This document shows, piece by piece, positions 43,332 through 55,377 of a stretch of DNA of 64,000 nucleotides. Source of the stretch: Adenophora triphylla var. japonica (taxonomy: Eukaryota; Streptophyta; Magnoliopsida; Asterales; Campanulaceae); NCBI GenBank assembly GCA_022495995.1, contig JAFEMH010002570.1, positions 186,001-250,000 on the forward strand, written 5' to 3'. The position numbers were made by a program, and so were the translations under genes. A model generated the notes under the pieces. That model made no database searches and had not been told where the DNA came from. It worked only from the letters and a program-made list of their open reading frames with translations. Position 1 is the stretch's first letter, and every line of letters begins with the position of its first letter.

Positions 43332-44942
43332 TGTTAGTGCCACTAGGCTTTATAAGAGATAGACCTTTATGTAATGTCTTTGTTGTTCATATATGAGATT
43401 GTTTCTTTGATTATTATATGTGTTTGCATGTTTAGTTATAATAATACGTGTCCCTAGTACTTATAAAGCACTAGTATGAAGTACATTGGATAGTCATGTG
43501 ATGTGATTATATGCATGGAGATGCACATTAGATTGTAGGTACTTGTTAGAGAACAAAGATGCTTGGTTCTGACCAGTTATGAGATTTATGTCATGGTCAA
43601 ATGTCATAATTAAATCTCATATAGTCATATAAAGTTAGTATCCTTTGACCTGAGATTATCATAGATGTCTTCCACTTAGATGAATATCTGTGTTTGATAT
43701 AGTTTAAATTGTCTTCTTAGGATGACTGATAAAGGCTATCGTTGGCATGGTATGATTCTTGTTGGGAAGAATGATAAGTAAAGATGGAAATTTGTCCCTC
43801 GTAAAGAGAGATGTTTGCTTAGGCAGCTTTCGTGAGTAAGATTGATGTAGTGTGTAGCCATGCCAGAATGAATTAATGTGATTAATGTCATTCGATTAAT
43901 CAATTTACTTGGAAACGAGAAAGCATTGAACAATATGAGTTGGCGTGGGCCAGCTGACTCATCTTGATATAACATCGTGTGACAATGGGATTGTGATATG
44001 TTCTATGTAGGAAAAATCGAACTTGATATTGTACTATTTGGGTAGGCATGATGGCTTGCTGGGAGTCCGAGCTCATGTCTTATGAGGATCGATGTGTTCG
44101 GACTGCGTTGCCCGGCATGGTATGGTCCTACTTTTAATAAGTTGCACGCATTGAACGAATTGCTCAAAAATGAAGAATATGGGTTCTCTATGCTCGGGGA
44201 CTGACTCGTCCCCAGTCTGAACTAACTATTCCCCATAAGGGGACGGATGATTAGAGGGGGTGTCTGAGGGGCGAGCTTTCGTGCTCACAGGGCACGGGTC
44301 GTACCCAAAGGGACGACTCGTCCACGTAAGCCAGCCAAGTCGTGCCCTTAGGGGGGACGCCAGGATCAGTGGGTGATGCAAAGGGGACGACTCGTGGCTG
44401 GGGGCCAGTCGTCCACATTCGGGCTGGGTGATACGTAAATGACCTAATTTTAGGGTTTTCGCAAAATGGCTTTTGTTTGTAACGTATAAATCTTTGCCCC
44501 ACTGGTTTGCCTAGCCGTCATTAGAACGTTTTGACTTGAGAGAAGCTTACCAAAAAGTGAGAGATTTCAATTGAGAATTGAGAATCAAACACTACCGATT
44601 TCCATTGTTCTTCATTGATTGAAAGGTGTTTCAATAAAAAGGATCACTAGCAATCCTCCTAGAAGAGTTACTGTGGTTCGGTTCTTCGCGTGGATACACA
44701 TAGAGGATCTTCGCTCGTCAAGATCTTTAGTTCGTGATTCTGCCGTTCGTTGATCGAGGATTAACAAGGTCGTTCAATGCGGAGTTGGGTCAAGTTTATC
44801 CAGAAAGGCAAAAGCATTCAAGGTTGGTATTTCTATTTCATCTTTTCTTAATCGATCATCTTAGAAACTGGATTCTAGTGGCTTGGGGTTTTTTCGAGGT
44901 TATTGCATTATTCCGCCGCGCATGGACCCTCGAAACCCAACA
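43332..44942 (+). repeat. Copia-2 middle LTR
   Basis: 1611 bp, begins TGTTAGTGCCACTAGG and ends CGAAACCCAACA. TATA-like GTATAAATC is near 44484. It contains a GC-rich cluster of GGGACGACTCGTCC-type motifs (44200-44440). Confidence 0.92.
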
Positions 44943-45911
44943 GGTGGGTACGTCGTGAGCCCCGTTCATGATGCTTTAGTTAGGATAATCATGATAATCT
45001 GTGTAATTTGATTATATTGAATTTTCATGATGTCGCATGGATACTAGAATATGAAATTGTATGAAGTTTTTGCTTGTGAAGTAATTGTATATATTGATAT
45101 ACCATGATTATGAAATTGAAATATATGATTAATGTGATTAATCTAGATTTTGGGATGTCAATTTCATTAATATGATTAATGTGATTAATCTAGGATATTT
45201 GTGAAGTATTACTTAGTATATTGGTTGGACACTCCAAGTTAACTTCCCATGTGCACTTCGATGGAAGTGTGGGATAACTTTAGAGCACGTGGCGGCGTAC
45301 TAGTAATTGCGATCAAATATGTTTTGTGTTGCATCATTCCATGTTCATAATTATGCTCATATAGTTTTCATGAATCAACCTTGGCATGTAATTGATAAGC
45401 ATGAAAAATTGAACCTTCTTTGTAATTTGAGTTTGTTTTATGCCACCCATGTTTAAACACTTGTGAGTACACAGATAGTTTCATGTAGGCTACGCCACAG
45501 CGAGGTACATTGATTCTATCTTTGTATGATCAAGATGAGCAAACGGTGATTGCTATACGTTTAACATGGTTGAACTCAATTAGGCTATCAAAACAGTTTT
45601 GGGCCTAAGGCATAAGATGAGATTGAAACATGTGACATATGATGTCTATAATCTCATAATGATCTAAGAGTCATATATAGATATGATTGATAAATGTTAT
45701 CTACCTTTTTAGTTTAATTTTGAGCAGTCGTGCCATAGCCGACTTGAAATTAAATTAAAGTTGGGTCTTAGCCTATTAAATTATATTATGCATGTTTGTA
45801 TAAGAAGGTTATATAATTTAGTGGGAGTATTTGTGAAATACGTTAATTATTCTTTTAAATGAAATTGGTACTTATATGTGTTCATATCTTGTTGCACATC
45901 TTTGTAGATCA

Positions 45912-46979
45912 ATGGCTGTAAACAATAATCAAAACATGTCACTGCGATCAGTCCTTGAGAAGGACAAGTTAGAGGAGAATGGCAACAACTATGTGGATTG
46001 GATCCGCAGTTTGGGAATTGTTCTCAAACAGGAAAGGAAGTTGTACATTCTCGATGGACCCGTTCCACCCGAGCCTGCTGCTAATGCAACTAAAGCGGAA
46101 AGGGACCAACATAAGAAACATATGGATGATTCTATTGATGTTGGTTGCCTGATGCTTGCGAACATGTGTAAGGCTCTTAAGAAGGACCTTGTACACATGG
46201 AAGCCTATGATTTGGGAAATCATTTGAAGGAAATGTTCCAGTTGCAAGCACGTACGGAAAGGTTTGACACTATGAAGGCTCTTCATTCATGCAAGATGAT
46301 TGAAGGACAACCTGTTGGGCCTCATGTGTTGAAAATGAAGGGTCACCTCGAACACCTTGAGAGGCTTGGATATCCTATCAAGTTAGAGCTGGCTACGGAT
46401 ATGATATTGCATTCACTCCCTGAAAGTTATAATCAATTTGTTCTGAATTATAACATGAATGGGATGAATAAATCTCTGTCTAAATTGCATGGGATGCTAA
46501 AGAATGCGGAGAACAATATTACCAAGAAAACCAATCAAGTGTTGATGGTGAATAAAGGAAAGGGGTTCAAAAATAAGGGTAAAGCAAAAGTTGCTAAACC
46601 GGAGGCAAAGGTTGCCGTTGCTGAGAAGCCTAAACCCAAATCCCAAAAGGATGCGGTGTGCTACCATTGCAAGGAAACTGGGCATTGGAGGCGTAACTGC
46701 AAGCTTTATCAGGAAGGACTGAAGAAGAAGGGCAATGAGATTGCCATGACTTCAGGTATCTATGTGATAGATATTTTGCTTTCTACCTCTAGTTCTTGGG
46801 TATTAGATACCGGATATGGATCTCACATTTGCCTAAATGTGCAGGGACTAAAGAATAGAAGGTTGCTCAAAGAGGGTGAAGTAGATCTACGGGTTGGAAA
46901 TGGAGCAAGAGTTCTTTGCATTGGCCGTAGGGACTTACGAAGTCACTTTACCAAGCGGATTAATTTTAGTTTTAAATAA
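45912..46979 (+). CDS. Copia-2 gag with zinc knuckle and start of protease (second copy)
   Basis: This is the best preserved retroelement frame: 355 residues from the Met of MAVNNNQNMSLRSVLEKD; an upstream in-frame Met at 45876 is less likely. It has a UBN2-type gag domain with NNYVDWIRSLGIVLKQERK near the start and HSLPESYNQFVLNYN in the middle. A Lys-rich linker precedes a CCHC zinc knuckle (CYHCKETGHWRRNC, about 46659-46700). A protease start follows with WVLDTGYGSHIC, where the catalytic motif is DTG. The frame then shifts and ends at 46979, where an intact element would continue into integrase. It packages element RNA in cytoplasmic particles. Confidence 0.88.
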   Translation: MAVNNNQNMSLRSVLEKDKLEENGNNYVDWIRSLGIVLKQERKLYILDGPVPPEPAANATKAERDQHKKHMDDSIDVGCLMLANMCKALKKDLVHMEAYDLGNHLKEMFQLQARTERFDTMKALHSCKMIEGQPVGPHVLKMKGHLEHLERLGYPIKLELATDMILHSLPESYNQFVLNYNMNGMNKSLSKLHGMLKNAENNITKKTNQVLMVNKGKGFKNKGKAKVAKPEAKVAVAEKPKPKSQKDAVCYHCKETGHWRRNCKLYQEGLKKKGNEIAMTSGIYVIDILLSTSSSWVLDTGYGSHICLNVQGLKNRRLLKEGEVDLRVGNGARVLCIGRRDLRSHFTKRINFSFK

Positions 46980-48868
46980 CTGTTATTATGTTCCGGATTT
47001 GAGCAGAAACATTATTTCTATTTCATGTTTAGACAATGAGGGTTACAATTTTCTTGTTGCGAATAAGAAATTTTCAATTTATTTGAATGACATGCTTTAT
47101 TGTGTTGCTCATTCTTTTAATGGCCTTTATGTCTTGGATGTTGAGAATAATGTTGATAATGTCTATCATGTTAGTAAAAAATCCAAACCAAATAATGTGA
47201 ACGACACATATAAATGGCATTGCCGTCTTGGGCACATAAACGAAACGCATCTCTAAACTCCATAAAGATGGATATTTAGACTCATGTGATTATGAATCAT
47301 ATGATGTTTGCAGTCTTGTTTATTGGGCAAGATGACTAAAGCACCTTTACTAAGAGTAGTGAAAGGGCTAGTGATTTGTTGGCTCTCGTACATACCGATG
47401 TATGTGGACCGATGAATAGCATTGCTAGGGGAGGATTTCGGTACTTCATAACGTTCACCGATGACTTATCAAGATATGGCTACGTCTATCCGATTGAAGT
47501 ACAAAAGTGAAGCATTTGAGATATTTAGAATATTTCAAAGTGAAGTACAAAATCAACTCAAAACTATTAAAACACTTCGATCCGATCGAGGTGGTGAATA
47601 TTTGAGCCAAGAATTTGACGATCATCGAAAAGTTGTGGAATTGTTTGTAACTTACTCCACCCTAACACCACAATGGAATGGTGTGTCCGAGAGGAGAAAT
47701 CGAACTCTATTAGATATGGTTCGATCGATGATGAGTCAAGTTAACCTTCCTATTTCCTTTTGGGGACATGCACCTGAAACAAATGCTTTCACACTTAACA
47801 AGGTCCCTACTAAATCGGCTCCTAAAACCCCACAAGAGATGTGGCATGGAAGAAAGCCTAGCTTATCTTTCATGAAGATTTGAGGATGTGAGGCTTATGT
47901 AAAGAACATTAGTTTCGAACATAAACTTGCACCTAGATACGATAAATGTATTTTCGTCAAGTTATCCTAAGGAAATCGAAAGGATATCAATTTTACAACC
48001 AATCCGAGAACAAAGTATTTGTTGCTCGACACCTGCTCTTTCTAGAGAAAGAGTTTCTCTCTAAAGAAACTAGTGGGAGTAAAATTGATCTTGAAGAAAT
48101 TCAAGAACCCCGAAATGACATAGAGCCAATAGTAGAGACGGAACCAAATTCACAAGTCAGTTTGTGGAACCGGTTCAAGATACACAAGTTCTTCGCAGAT
48201 CGGATAGGATACGATCCGAACCTGAGAGATATGGATTTCTCATGACGAAAAGTAATGAAGTAGAAATCATTGAGAATGATGAACCTACTTCCTATCAAGA
48301 GGCGATGTCCACTCCTGATTCGGACAAGTGGCTAGGAGCCATGGAATCCGAGATCAAATCCATGTACGATAATCAAGTTTGAAACTTGATTGATCTACCC
48401 GAAGGTGTAAAAACCATAGGGTGCAAGTGGGTTTTCAAAAAGAAAACCGACATGGATGGGAAGGTACATACTTATAAGGCTAGGCTAGGCTAGTTCAAGG
48501 GTATAGAGCGCGATTCACATGGCGTTGACTATGATGAAACCTTTTCGCCCGTAGCAATGCTTAAGTCTATTAGAATCCTAATTGACATAGCCGCATATTA
48601 CGACTATGAGATATGGCAAATGGACGTCAAAACATTGTTTCTTAACGAAAACCTACTTGAGGATGTATACATGATACAACCTGAAGGGTTTGTCGATCCA
48701 AAGGATTCTAACAAAGTGTGTAAGTTGCAGAGATTCATTTATGGATTGAAGCATGCTTCCCGGAGCTGGAATCTACATTTTGATGAATCAGTCAAAGAGT
48801 TTGGCTTCATCAAAAACGAAGATGAACCTTGTGTTTACAAGAAGATAAGTGGGAGCATAGTTGTGATG
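46980..48868 (+). pseudogene. Copia-2 pol, second copy: protease end, integrase, RT (interrupted)
   Basis: Pieces in order: KWHCRLGHIN (integrase zinc region, about 47215), TDVCGPM (first D, about 47395), LRSDRGGEYLSQEFDD (second D, about 47575), NGVSERRNRTLLDM (E, about 47676), then RT with WQMDVKTLFLNENLLEDVYM and IYGLKHASRSWNLHFDESVK (48614-48800). Stops at about 47254, 47507 and 47881 and later shifts break it. At about 48868, a few residues before the RT active site, a foreign segment is inserted. An isolated LYVDDI piece appears much later at about 52795. Confidence 0.88.
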
Positions 48869-49059
48869 TACCCGATTTTTCTTGTTTGAAAATCATTAAA
48901 ACGGAGTCGCCACGCCATTTTTGTTTTAAGGGCCAAAACTTTGAAAAAAGCCCGAGATCAGAGATTTAGGTTCGGAGGTCATGTTACGCGTCGGGAAGGA
49001 CGTTAGTGTGCACCCGACGCGCCTCGTAAAACGAGTCTTCCAAACATTTGAAATCCTTT

Positions 49060-49092
49060 GTTGTGTGTGTGTGTGTGTTTGTGTGTGTTTTG
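49060..49092. repeat. (GT)n microsatellite within the LTR
   Basis: GTGTGTGTGT tract, the counterpart of the CA tract at 27921-27945 in copy 1. Confidence 0.9.
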
Positions 49093-50667
49093 ACCAAAAT
49101 GAGTTGAAACTGAGAAAAACAAAAATGAGGAACTCTTTATAAGACTTTGAACAATCCCCAAGATTTTTGGTATGATTTTTGGGTCGAGTCTTGGCACTCA
49201 AAAGATTTTTTGATTTGAAAAGCAATTCTGCCAGAATGAAAGAAGGCAGTTGACCCTTGACTTTGAAATGGACTTAAAGGCTTCAAAACCTCAGAATCTG
49301 GGGAAAGTCCGAGAATGAAAGTTTCTTAAAACACCCTAAATAGGGTTTCTGCAAAGGAACTTTCCATTTTGGAAGTGATTTGAGGGGTCAAAACCTTCTG
49401 GAAATCTCAGATGTGAAATCTGGATTTCCAGAAGCTGATGAACTGGCCTCCAAAAGAAAAATTGAAAAAAGGAGTTTTACTTACTCAAAAAATAAAATAA
49501 AAATATGTCTGGAAAGATCTGGATGTTGGATACAAAAAGTATTTTGTAGTCAACACCCAATTTCAAGTTTTACTGGGTCCAAAAAATAGGAAAATGGACT
49601 GAGGTCTCAGAACAATGCTACTGGACAGCAAGATGTTCTTGAGGGAAAATGTGATTTTTGGGGGATTTGCATCTATGTTCACCCCATTTTCATCCCTAGA
49701 CTTGATACCACTACTTTTTGTTAAGTGGTTATCATATTCAAGTCATCCTTGGGGAATTTATGGGGTTTAAACATGTCCTTTGCAAAGGGAAAGAGGATAT
49801 TTTGTAGAAATGAAATTAAAGAGAAAAATCAATTTAGAGATTTAAAATGTAGACCATTTGAGATGGTCATTCATGAAGATGAACTTCAAGATGACCATCT
49901 TAGGTCAAAACTCAAGTTAAACTAGACATAAAATAAATCAAAGTAAGAAGAACAAGATGATCAAGAAATCAAAAGAGAATTTTAGGGTTTTGAGAAGGAG
50001 GGCTTTACCAATGGTGACACCCTATCTTCCTAGGCTTGGAATTTGACTTGAGGAGTATCAAGATTTGGTGTTTGGCTTGAGGAGTATCAAGGTTTGGTGT
50101 TTGGATTTGTATTTGGAGTGAGATTGGGAAAGATTGGAGAGAAAATGGTGGCAATCAAGGGATTCCCACTGTTTTCTCTCTATATTTCGCCGCCGCAGAG
50201 TTTCTCCTTGCGATCAAAAATTCCTCCCTCTTAACCCTATAGAGAGATGGAGGGCCAAATTTATAGGCCCTTCTCGAAATTACATACATACGTCCGCGCC
50301 GCTGAGGGTCCTGCTGGCGTGCACCGTTCATTAATCACACTTACGTAAGCAAAAAGCTTGACAGAAGAAAAATCTTTTCAAAATTCAAATTAATCACCAT
50401 TGTGATTTGTTCCAAACGAGCTTGATATTCTATTATTTGGTTTTGATCAGTTTTTTTGAGATTCTTTTCTAGGTCTTAACCTTAGGATGGATGTGCAATG
50501 CCCACTTTACCCTTGCTTTGACATAATATAGTCAAAGGTTAGGCTCATAGAAATGCTTTAAATGGAATTAAAACTGCGGTTATTTTCCAACGAAAATATT
50601 ATCTGCCAATTGGGCATTGGAGCACTTACTGTAGCCACTTGTCCCATGGGCGACCGCCTGTGCTTTC

Positions 50668-50964
50668 TCAAGGAAGCTGGATTAAGTCGTCGAGCAAGCA
50701 GTAAGGTCTATACCTTATCGCGGGATGATCAGTGATCGGAGCGGCCGAACCTAGCGAGACACGTAAGCCACCTACGTATCCCCAGCTGAGGAACTGCCTC
50801 AGCCATTTGAAGTCAGCCTGAATTCTAAGATGGTTTAATAGGGCGTTTAGCCTCGAATCTCTTGATGCAGCGAGCTCATGGGCCGATTGAGGTCGGAAGA
50901 AACTCGCTGGGGATGTAAATGACCATTTCTGGCCCCGGTGGTTAGTAATGCTCATCGCTGCCAT
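50668..50964 (-). other. Unassigned 98-residue frame upstream of the nested LTR
   Basis: The frame reads MAAMSITNHRGQKWSF, LNALLNHLRIQADFKWLRQF, SWGYVGGLRVSLGS. The underlying DNA, with CCTACGTATCCCC and GAGGAACTGCCTCAG words, resembles non-coding parts of Tat/Ogre-type retroelements. It is probably not a gene. Confidence 0.3.
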
Positions 50965-51130
50965 GGTACATTGGGAAGGAATGACCAGGTTTCAATGCCC
51001 GGCGGCTAGAGTCATCCTCTAGAAAGACTAAGGGTTCGTTCGGGGATACTCGGGAGTGATCTCGAATCTTAGGATCTGTCAACCTATGATTCGGCACTGC
51101 TTGGGGGAAGATTTGCTAATTCCTATTGTT

Positions 51131-51620
51131 TTGACGTATTTTTCAACGAAGCGCCCTACGACTTCGTAACCCTATTTTCGGGAAGTCACCAAGTATTATC
51201 TAGAACTATTTTCGGTTTGGAAGTCGCCCATTGTTCGCACTATTTTCGGGAAGTCGCCCGCGACTTTGCGAGTCATTTATTGGGAAGATCGCCACGTTGT
51301 CCACTACTTTACGGGTGTCGCCCACGAGATAGTGATTTGTTGGCTCTCGTACATGTTGGGAAAGCCGCCCTACGGCTCAATTATTGCTTGGGAAGATTTC
51401 GGACCCTGGTTCTGACTACTTGGGAAAGTCATCGACTCTCGACTCATTTTCAGAGTGAAGCCGCCCGACTTTGACTATTTTCAAAGGGAAGTACGCCCAT
51501 GGCTTGACTATTTTCAGGGAAGTCGACCCTATGGTGCTCGACTATTTTCGGGGAAGTCACCCTACGGCTTCGACTATTTTCGAAGCCAATTGTATCGACT
51601 TACTCCACCGGAAGTCTGCT
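51131..51620 (+). repeat. Degenerate repeat of GACTATTTTCGGGAAGTCGCCC type, mixed with Copia words
   Basis: At least ten imperfect units of roughly 35-45 bp combine CTATTTTCGGG, GAAGTC(G/A)CCC and ACGGCTTCG. In the middle sits AGTGATTTGTTGGCTCTCGTACAT (51331-51354), an exact match to Copia-2 integrase DNA near 47371. The same CTATTTT words appear as small insertions in the following Copia piece (52000-52300). Confidence 0.8.
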
Positions 51621-52830
51621 TATGATGGAATGGTGTGTCAGGAAGGAGAAATCGAACTATTAGATATGGTCGATCGATGATGAGTCAGTGAACCTTCTAT
51701 TTCCTTTTGGGGACATGCATTGGAAACATTTACTTAATAAGGTCCCTACTAAAGTCGGCTCTAAAACCCCATGAGATGTGGCATGGAAGAAAGCCTAGCT
51801 TATCTTTCATGAAGATTTGAGGATGTGAGGCTTATGTAAAGAAATTGGTTTATAGAAATAAACTTGCACCTACGTCCCGATAAATGTATTTTTGTTGGTT
51901 ATCCTAAGGAAGCGAAAGGATATCAATTTTACAACGATCAGAACAAGTATTTGTTGCTCGAAATCCTTTATGTCTTTCTAGAGAAAGAGTTTCTCTCTAA
52001 AGAAACTATTTTGGAAGTCAAAATTGATCTTGACTATTTTGGAAGAACACGAAAATGACATGGTTTGACTAGTAGAGACGGAAATACCAAATTCAGCAAT
52101 TTGTTGTGTAGGCAGGTTGATCATGAAGTTCTTCCTTGAGATCGGATAGGATACGATCCTTTGAGAACATATGGATTTCATGACGGAAAGTAATGAAGTA
52201 GAAATCATTGAGAATGGTGAACCACTTTGATCGAGGCGATGTTTCGGCTCGATTCGGACAGTGGATCGACTATTTTTGGGAATCCGAAGTCAAATCCACG
52301 TGTACGATAATTTTGGAACTTGAAGATCCACTGGTGTAAAAACCATATTTTGGGTGCGAAGTGGGGCCCAAGAAACCGGCGTGGATGGATTATCGTACTT
52401 ATCTGTTTGTGTTCTTCTAAGGCGTATAGCGATTCATGGCGTTGGTTGATGAAATGATTTTCCTAGCAATGCTTGGGATTAGAATCCTAATTGCCATAAG
52501 CCGCGTATTACGACTATGAGATATGCGAAATGGGGACGTCAAAGGAGTTTCTTAACGGAAACCTACTTGAGGATGTATGACGTGATACGGCTGAAGGGTT
52601 TGTCGATAGGATTCTAGCAAATGGGAACTTAGTTGCGAGTATGATCCATGGGGTTATGGATTGAGTATGGACTTCATTTGGAATCTAGTTTGATGAATCG
52701 GATCCTAAGTTTGGCTTCATCAGCGGGTATGAACCTATGGGTAATCATGCAACATTTGCGAAGTGGTATGCATATTTTCGAGATATGTTCAAGGTATTAT
52801 ACGTTGATGACATCGCTGTGTTGACTGCAC
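51620..52830 (+). pseudogene. Copia-2 pol, continued: mosaic integrase and RT remains
   Basis: From GATGGAATGGTGTGTC (51625) the DNA again follows Copia-2 pol, re-reading a region already present at 47680-48700: integrase end, ATGTGGCATGGAAGAAAGCCT, GAGAAAGAGTTTCTCTCTAA and RT pieces. It is thus a partial second copy of pol within internal region 2. It is disrupted by insertions such as GACTATTTTGGAAG (52034) and GGATCGACTATTTTTGG (52262). It reaches an RT active-site piece KVLYVDDIA at about 52790-52816. Confidence 0.8.
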
Positions 52831-53560
52831 TGTTCCAAGGACCGAGGCTTGTAAAGGCTACCGACGCGTTGATGAAGATGTTGCTGAGGTCAGCTGCTCG
52901 TGGACGGCTTCGCCGACGATTCGCCGTCTTTGGAGATGCATTTTCGACTCCGAAGGAGTGATTGGCCTGAGCCATGAGCCCGCATCTTGGCCGGTCCGTA
53001 TCGTCAACCTCAGAAGTTTGTCGAGTCATTCTCTCATCGGGACTTCTTGCTCTTAGCAGAACTCGGGGTGTCTCGACCGCATGAGCGAAGAGCCTGAGTG
53101 ATACTCGCTGTCCTTCGACCGATTTCAGATTGGTGAACTCTCGGGCGTCTCCGAGCCGATTTCCAGTATTTGAGAACTCGCGTCTCTCGACCGATTCAGA
53201 TTCGAGAACTCGCGTCTCGACCCGACCTGCAGTTGGATATCGGTCTCCGAGCTCATATCCTCTCACCGTACTTGCATTCGCAGCTCGCGTCTCCGACCTA
53301 TCGACCCGATCTTGGTATATTGAGAGCTCGGCTTCGTCTCTCGAAATCACTCGTAGATTTCAGAGCCTCGCGTCTCTCGGGATCGATCAGAGCTCAGAGA
53401 TCGCGATGCGTCTCGACCGATTATGCAGACACCGGAGGCTGTAGCCATCATGCTTCGATGGATGTCGGGGTCGGGGGCGTCTTCATCCATTTGTGGACAT
53501 TTGAGGTCGTCTTTGGTGAAGATCATTCTTGCCGAAAAGGGGAATTACGTTTGAATTCCT
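52831..53560 (+). repeat. GC-rich degenerate repeat of GAGAACTCGCGTCTCGACC type
   Basis: Recurrent words CTCGCGTCTC, CGACCGATTCAGATT and GAGCTC at irregular spacing replace the expected end of RT and the start of RNase H. Base composition is far richer in GC than the rest of the window. The long frames through it (52745-53350 minus, 53130-53571 plus) follow from few stop codons in GC-rich repeat DNA and are not credible genes. Confidence 0.65.
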
Positions 53561-53599
53561 GCATTTGTTAGTGAAGAGGAAGATGCATATATGGCATTC

Positions 53600-53816
53600 A
53601 TGATGACGGATGCAAACACATTTTGAGACGTTTTCACCTCATTCGAGAAATCTGTGAAAGGGAGGACGTCAAGATATGCAAGGTACCAACGGATGACAAC
53701 ATCTCGGACCCTCTCACCAAGCCTTTACCACAAGCTAAACATGATGGTCATGTTAGGGTCCACGGGTATAAGATACATGAATGATTGGGCCTAGTGCAAG
53801 TGGGAGCATCCGTAGG
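53600..53816 (+). pseudogene. Copia-2 RNase H C-terminus and polypurine tract
   Basis: DNA for ICKVPTDDNISDPLTKPLP-like RNase H tail (53670-53735), then QAKHDGHV, a stop, and CAAGTGGGAGC (53799-53809), the polypurine tract before the LTR at 53817. The parallel piece in copy 1 is 43130-43325. Confidence 0.85.
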
Positions 53817-55377
53817 TGTTAGTGCCCTAGGCCTATATAGATAGACCTTTATGTAATGTCTTTGTTCATTTATATATGAGATTGTTTCCTTGATTATTAT
53901 ATGTGTTTGCATGTTTAGTTATAATAATCGTGTCCCTAGTACTTATGAAGCACTAGTATGAAGTCTAATGGATAGTCATGTGATGATTATATGCATGGAG
54001 ATGCACATTAGATTCATAGGTACTTGTTAGAGAACAAGGCATCGGACTTGACTCCATTATGAGATTTATGTCATGGTCAAATGTCATAATTAAATCTCAT
54101 ATAGTCATATCATTGATATCCTTTCGACACGAGATTATCATCGTCTTCCGCTCGATGAATATCATGTTTGATATAGTTTAACGTTGTCTTTAACCGGATG
54201 ACAATAAGGGCTATCATTGGCATGGTATGATTCTTGTTGGGAAGAATGATAAGTCAAGATGGAAATTTGTCCCTCGTAAAGAGAGATGTTTGCTTGGCCA
54301 CTCGTGAGTAAGATTGATGTAGTGCATGGCCATGCCCGAATGAATTAATGTGATTAATGTCATTCGATTAATCAATTTACTTGGAAACGAGAAAGCATTG
54401 AACAATATGAGTTGACGTGGACCATGACTCATGTTCAATATAACATCGTGTGACAATGGGATTGTGATATGTTCTATGTAGGAAAAATCGAACTTGATAT
54501 TGTACTATTTGGGTAGGCATGATGGCTTGCTAGAGTCCGCTCATGTCTTATGAGGATCGATGTGATCGGACTCGTTGCCAACATAGTATGGTCCTATGGG
54601 GTCACACGCATCGAACGAATTATCAAAAATGAAGAATATGGGTTCTCTATGCTCAGGGGACGACTCGTCCCCAGTCTGAACTAACTATTCCCCATAAGGG
54701 GGACGGATGATTCGTAGGGGGTGTCCACGAGGGACGACTCGTGCTGTGGGGCACGAGTCGTGCCCAAAGGGACGACTCGTCCCATGAGCAAAGCCAAGTC
54801 GTGCCCTTAAAGGACGCCGGGGATCGATGGGTGCAAAGGGACGACTCGTGCCCTGGGGGACGAGTCATCCCGTCGGGCCTGGACTGATACGTAAATGACC
54901 TAATTTTAGGGTTTTCGCAAAGGGCTTTTATTTGTAACGTATAAATACTTGCCCCTGGTTGCCCTAGCCGTCATTAGAACGTTTTGGCTTGAGAGAAACA
55001 CCAAAAAGTGAGAGATTTCAATTGAGAATTGAGAATCAAACACTACCGATTCCATTGTTCTTCATTGATTGAAAGGTGTTTCAATAAAAAGGATCTAGCA
55101 ATCCTCCTAGAAGAGTTCTAGGGTTCGTTCTTCGCGTGGATACACATAGAGGATCTTCGCTCGTCAAGATCTTTAGTTCGTGATTCGCCGTTCGTTGATC
55201 GAGGATTAACAAGGTCGTTCAATCTGGAGTTGGGTCAAGTTTATCAAAGGCAAAAGCATTCAAGGTTGGTATTTCTATTTCATCTTTCTTAATTGATCAT
55301 CTAGAACGGATTCTAGGGCTTGGGGTTTTTCGAGTTATTGCATTATTCCGCTGCGCATGGACCCTCGAAACCCAACA
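53817..55377 (+). repeat. Copia-2 3' LTR
   Basis: 1561 bp, begins TGTTAGTGCCCTAGGCC and ends CGAAACCCAACA. TATA-like GTATAAATACTTG is at 54939. A GGGACGACTCGT palindrome cluster spans 54655-54880. Confidence 0.93.

Larger units (their letters stand above)
48869..51130 (-). mobile_element. Nested fragment of the second LTR family inside Copia-2 (copy 2, inverted)
   Basis: 48917-50624 is the inverse of the LTR at 26438-28095, with the primer-like motif (inverse of TGGCGACTCCGT) at 48900-48912. Only about 30 bp separate it from the Copia break. A TATA-like CTATAAATTTGGCCC (minus) lies near 50268-50254. From 50625 to about 51130 there is further foreign DNA with a 98-residue minus frame (50668-50964) that I do not recognise. 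It interrupts Copia-2 RT at 48868. The fragment has no coding core. Confidence 0.7.
38018..55377 (+). mobile_element. Copia-2 tandem array: LTR stump - internal 1 - LTR - internal 2 - LTR
   Basis: 38018-38078 is the last ~61 bp of a Copia-2 LTR (GGGTTTTTCGAGTTATTGCA ... CGAAACCCAACA), followed by a primer site. Internal region 1 runs to 43331, a full LTR is at 43332-44942, a second internal region at 44943-53816 and another LTR at 53817-55377. One LTR is shared between two internal regions, the usual product of unequal recombination between elements. Internal 2 is about 3.6 kb longer than internal 1 because of a nested insertion and extra mosaic DNA. The array interrupts a minus-strand gene at 55378. 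Confidence 0.9.

Noticed and set aside
52745..53571. 201- and 133-residue frames in the GC-rich region
   Set aside because: Overlapping frames on both strands through a degenerate GC-rich repeat; stop codons are rare by composition and no domain is visible.
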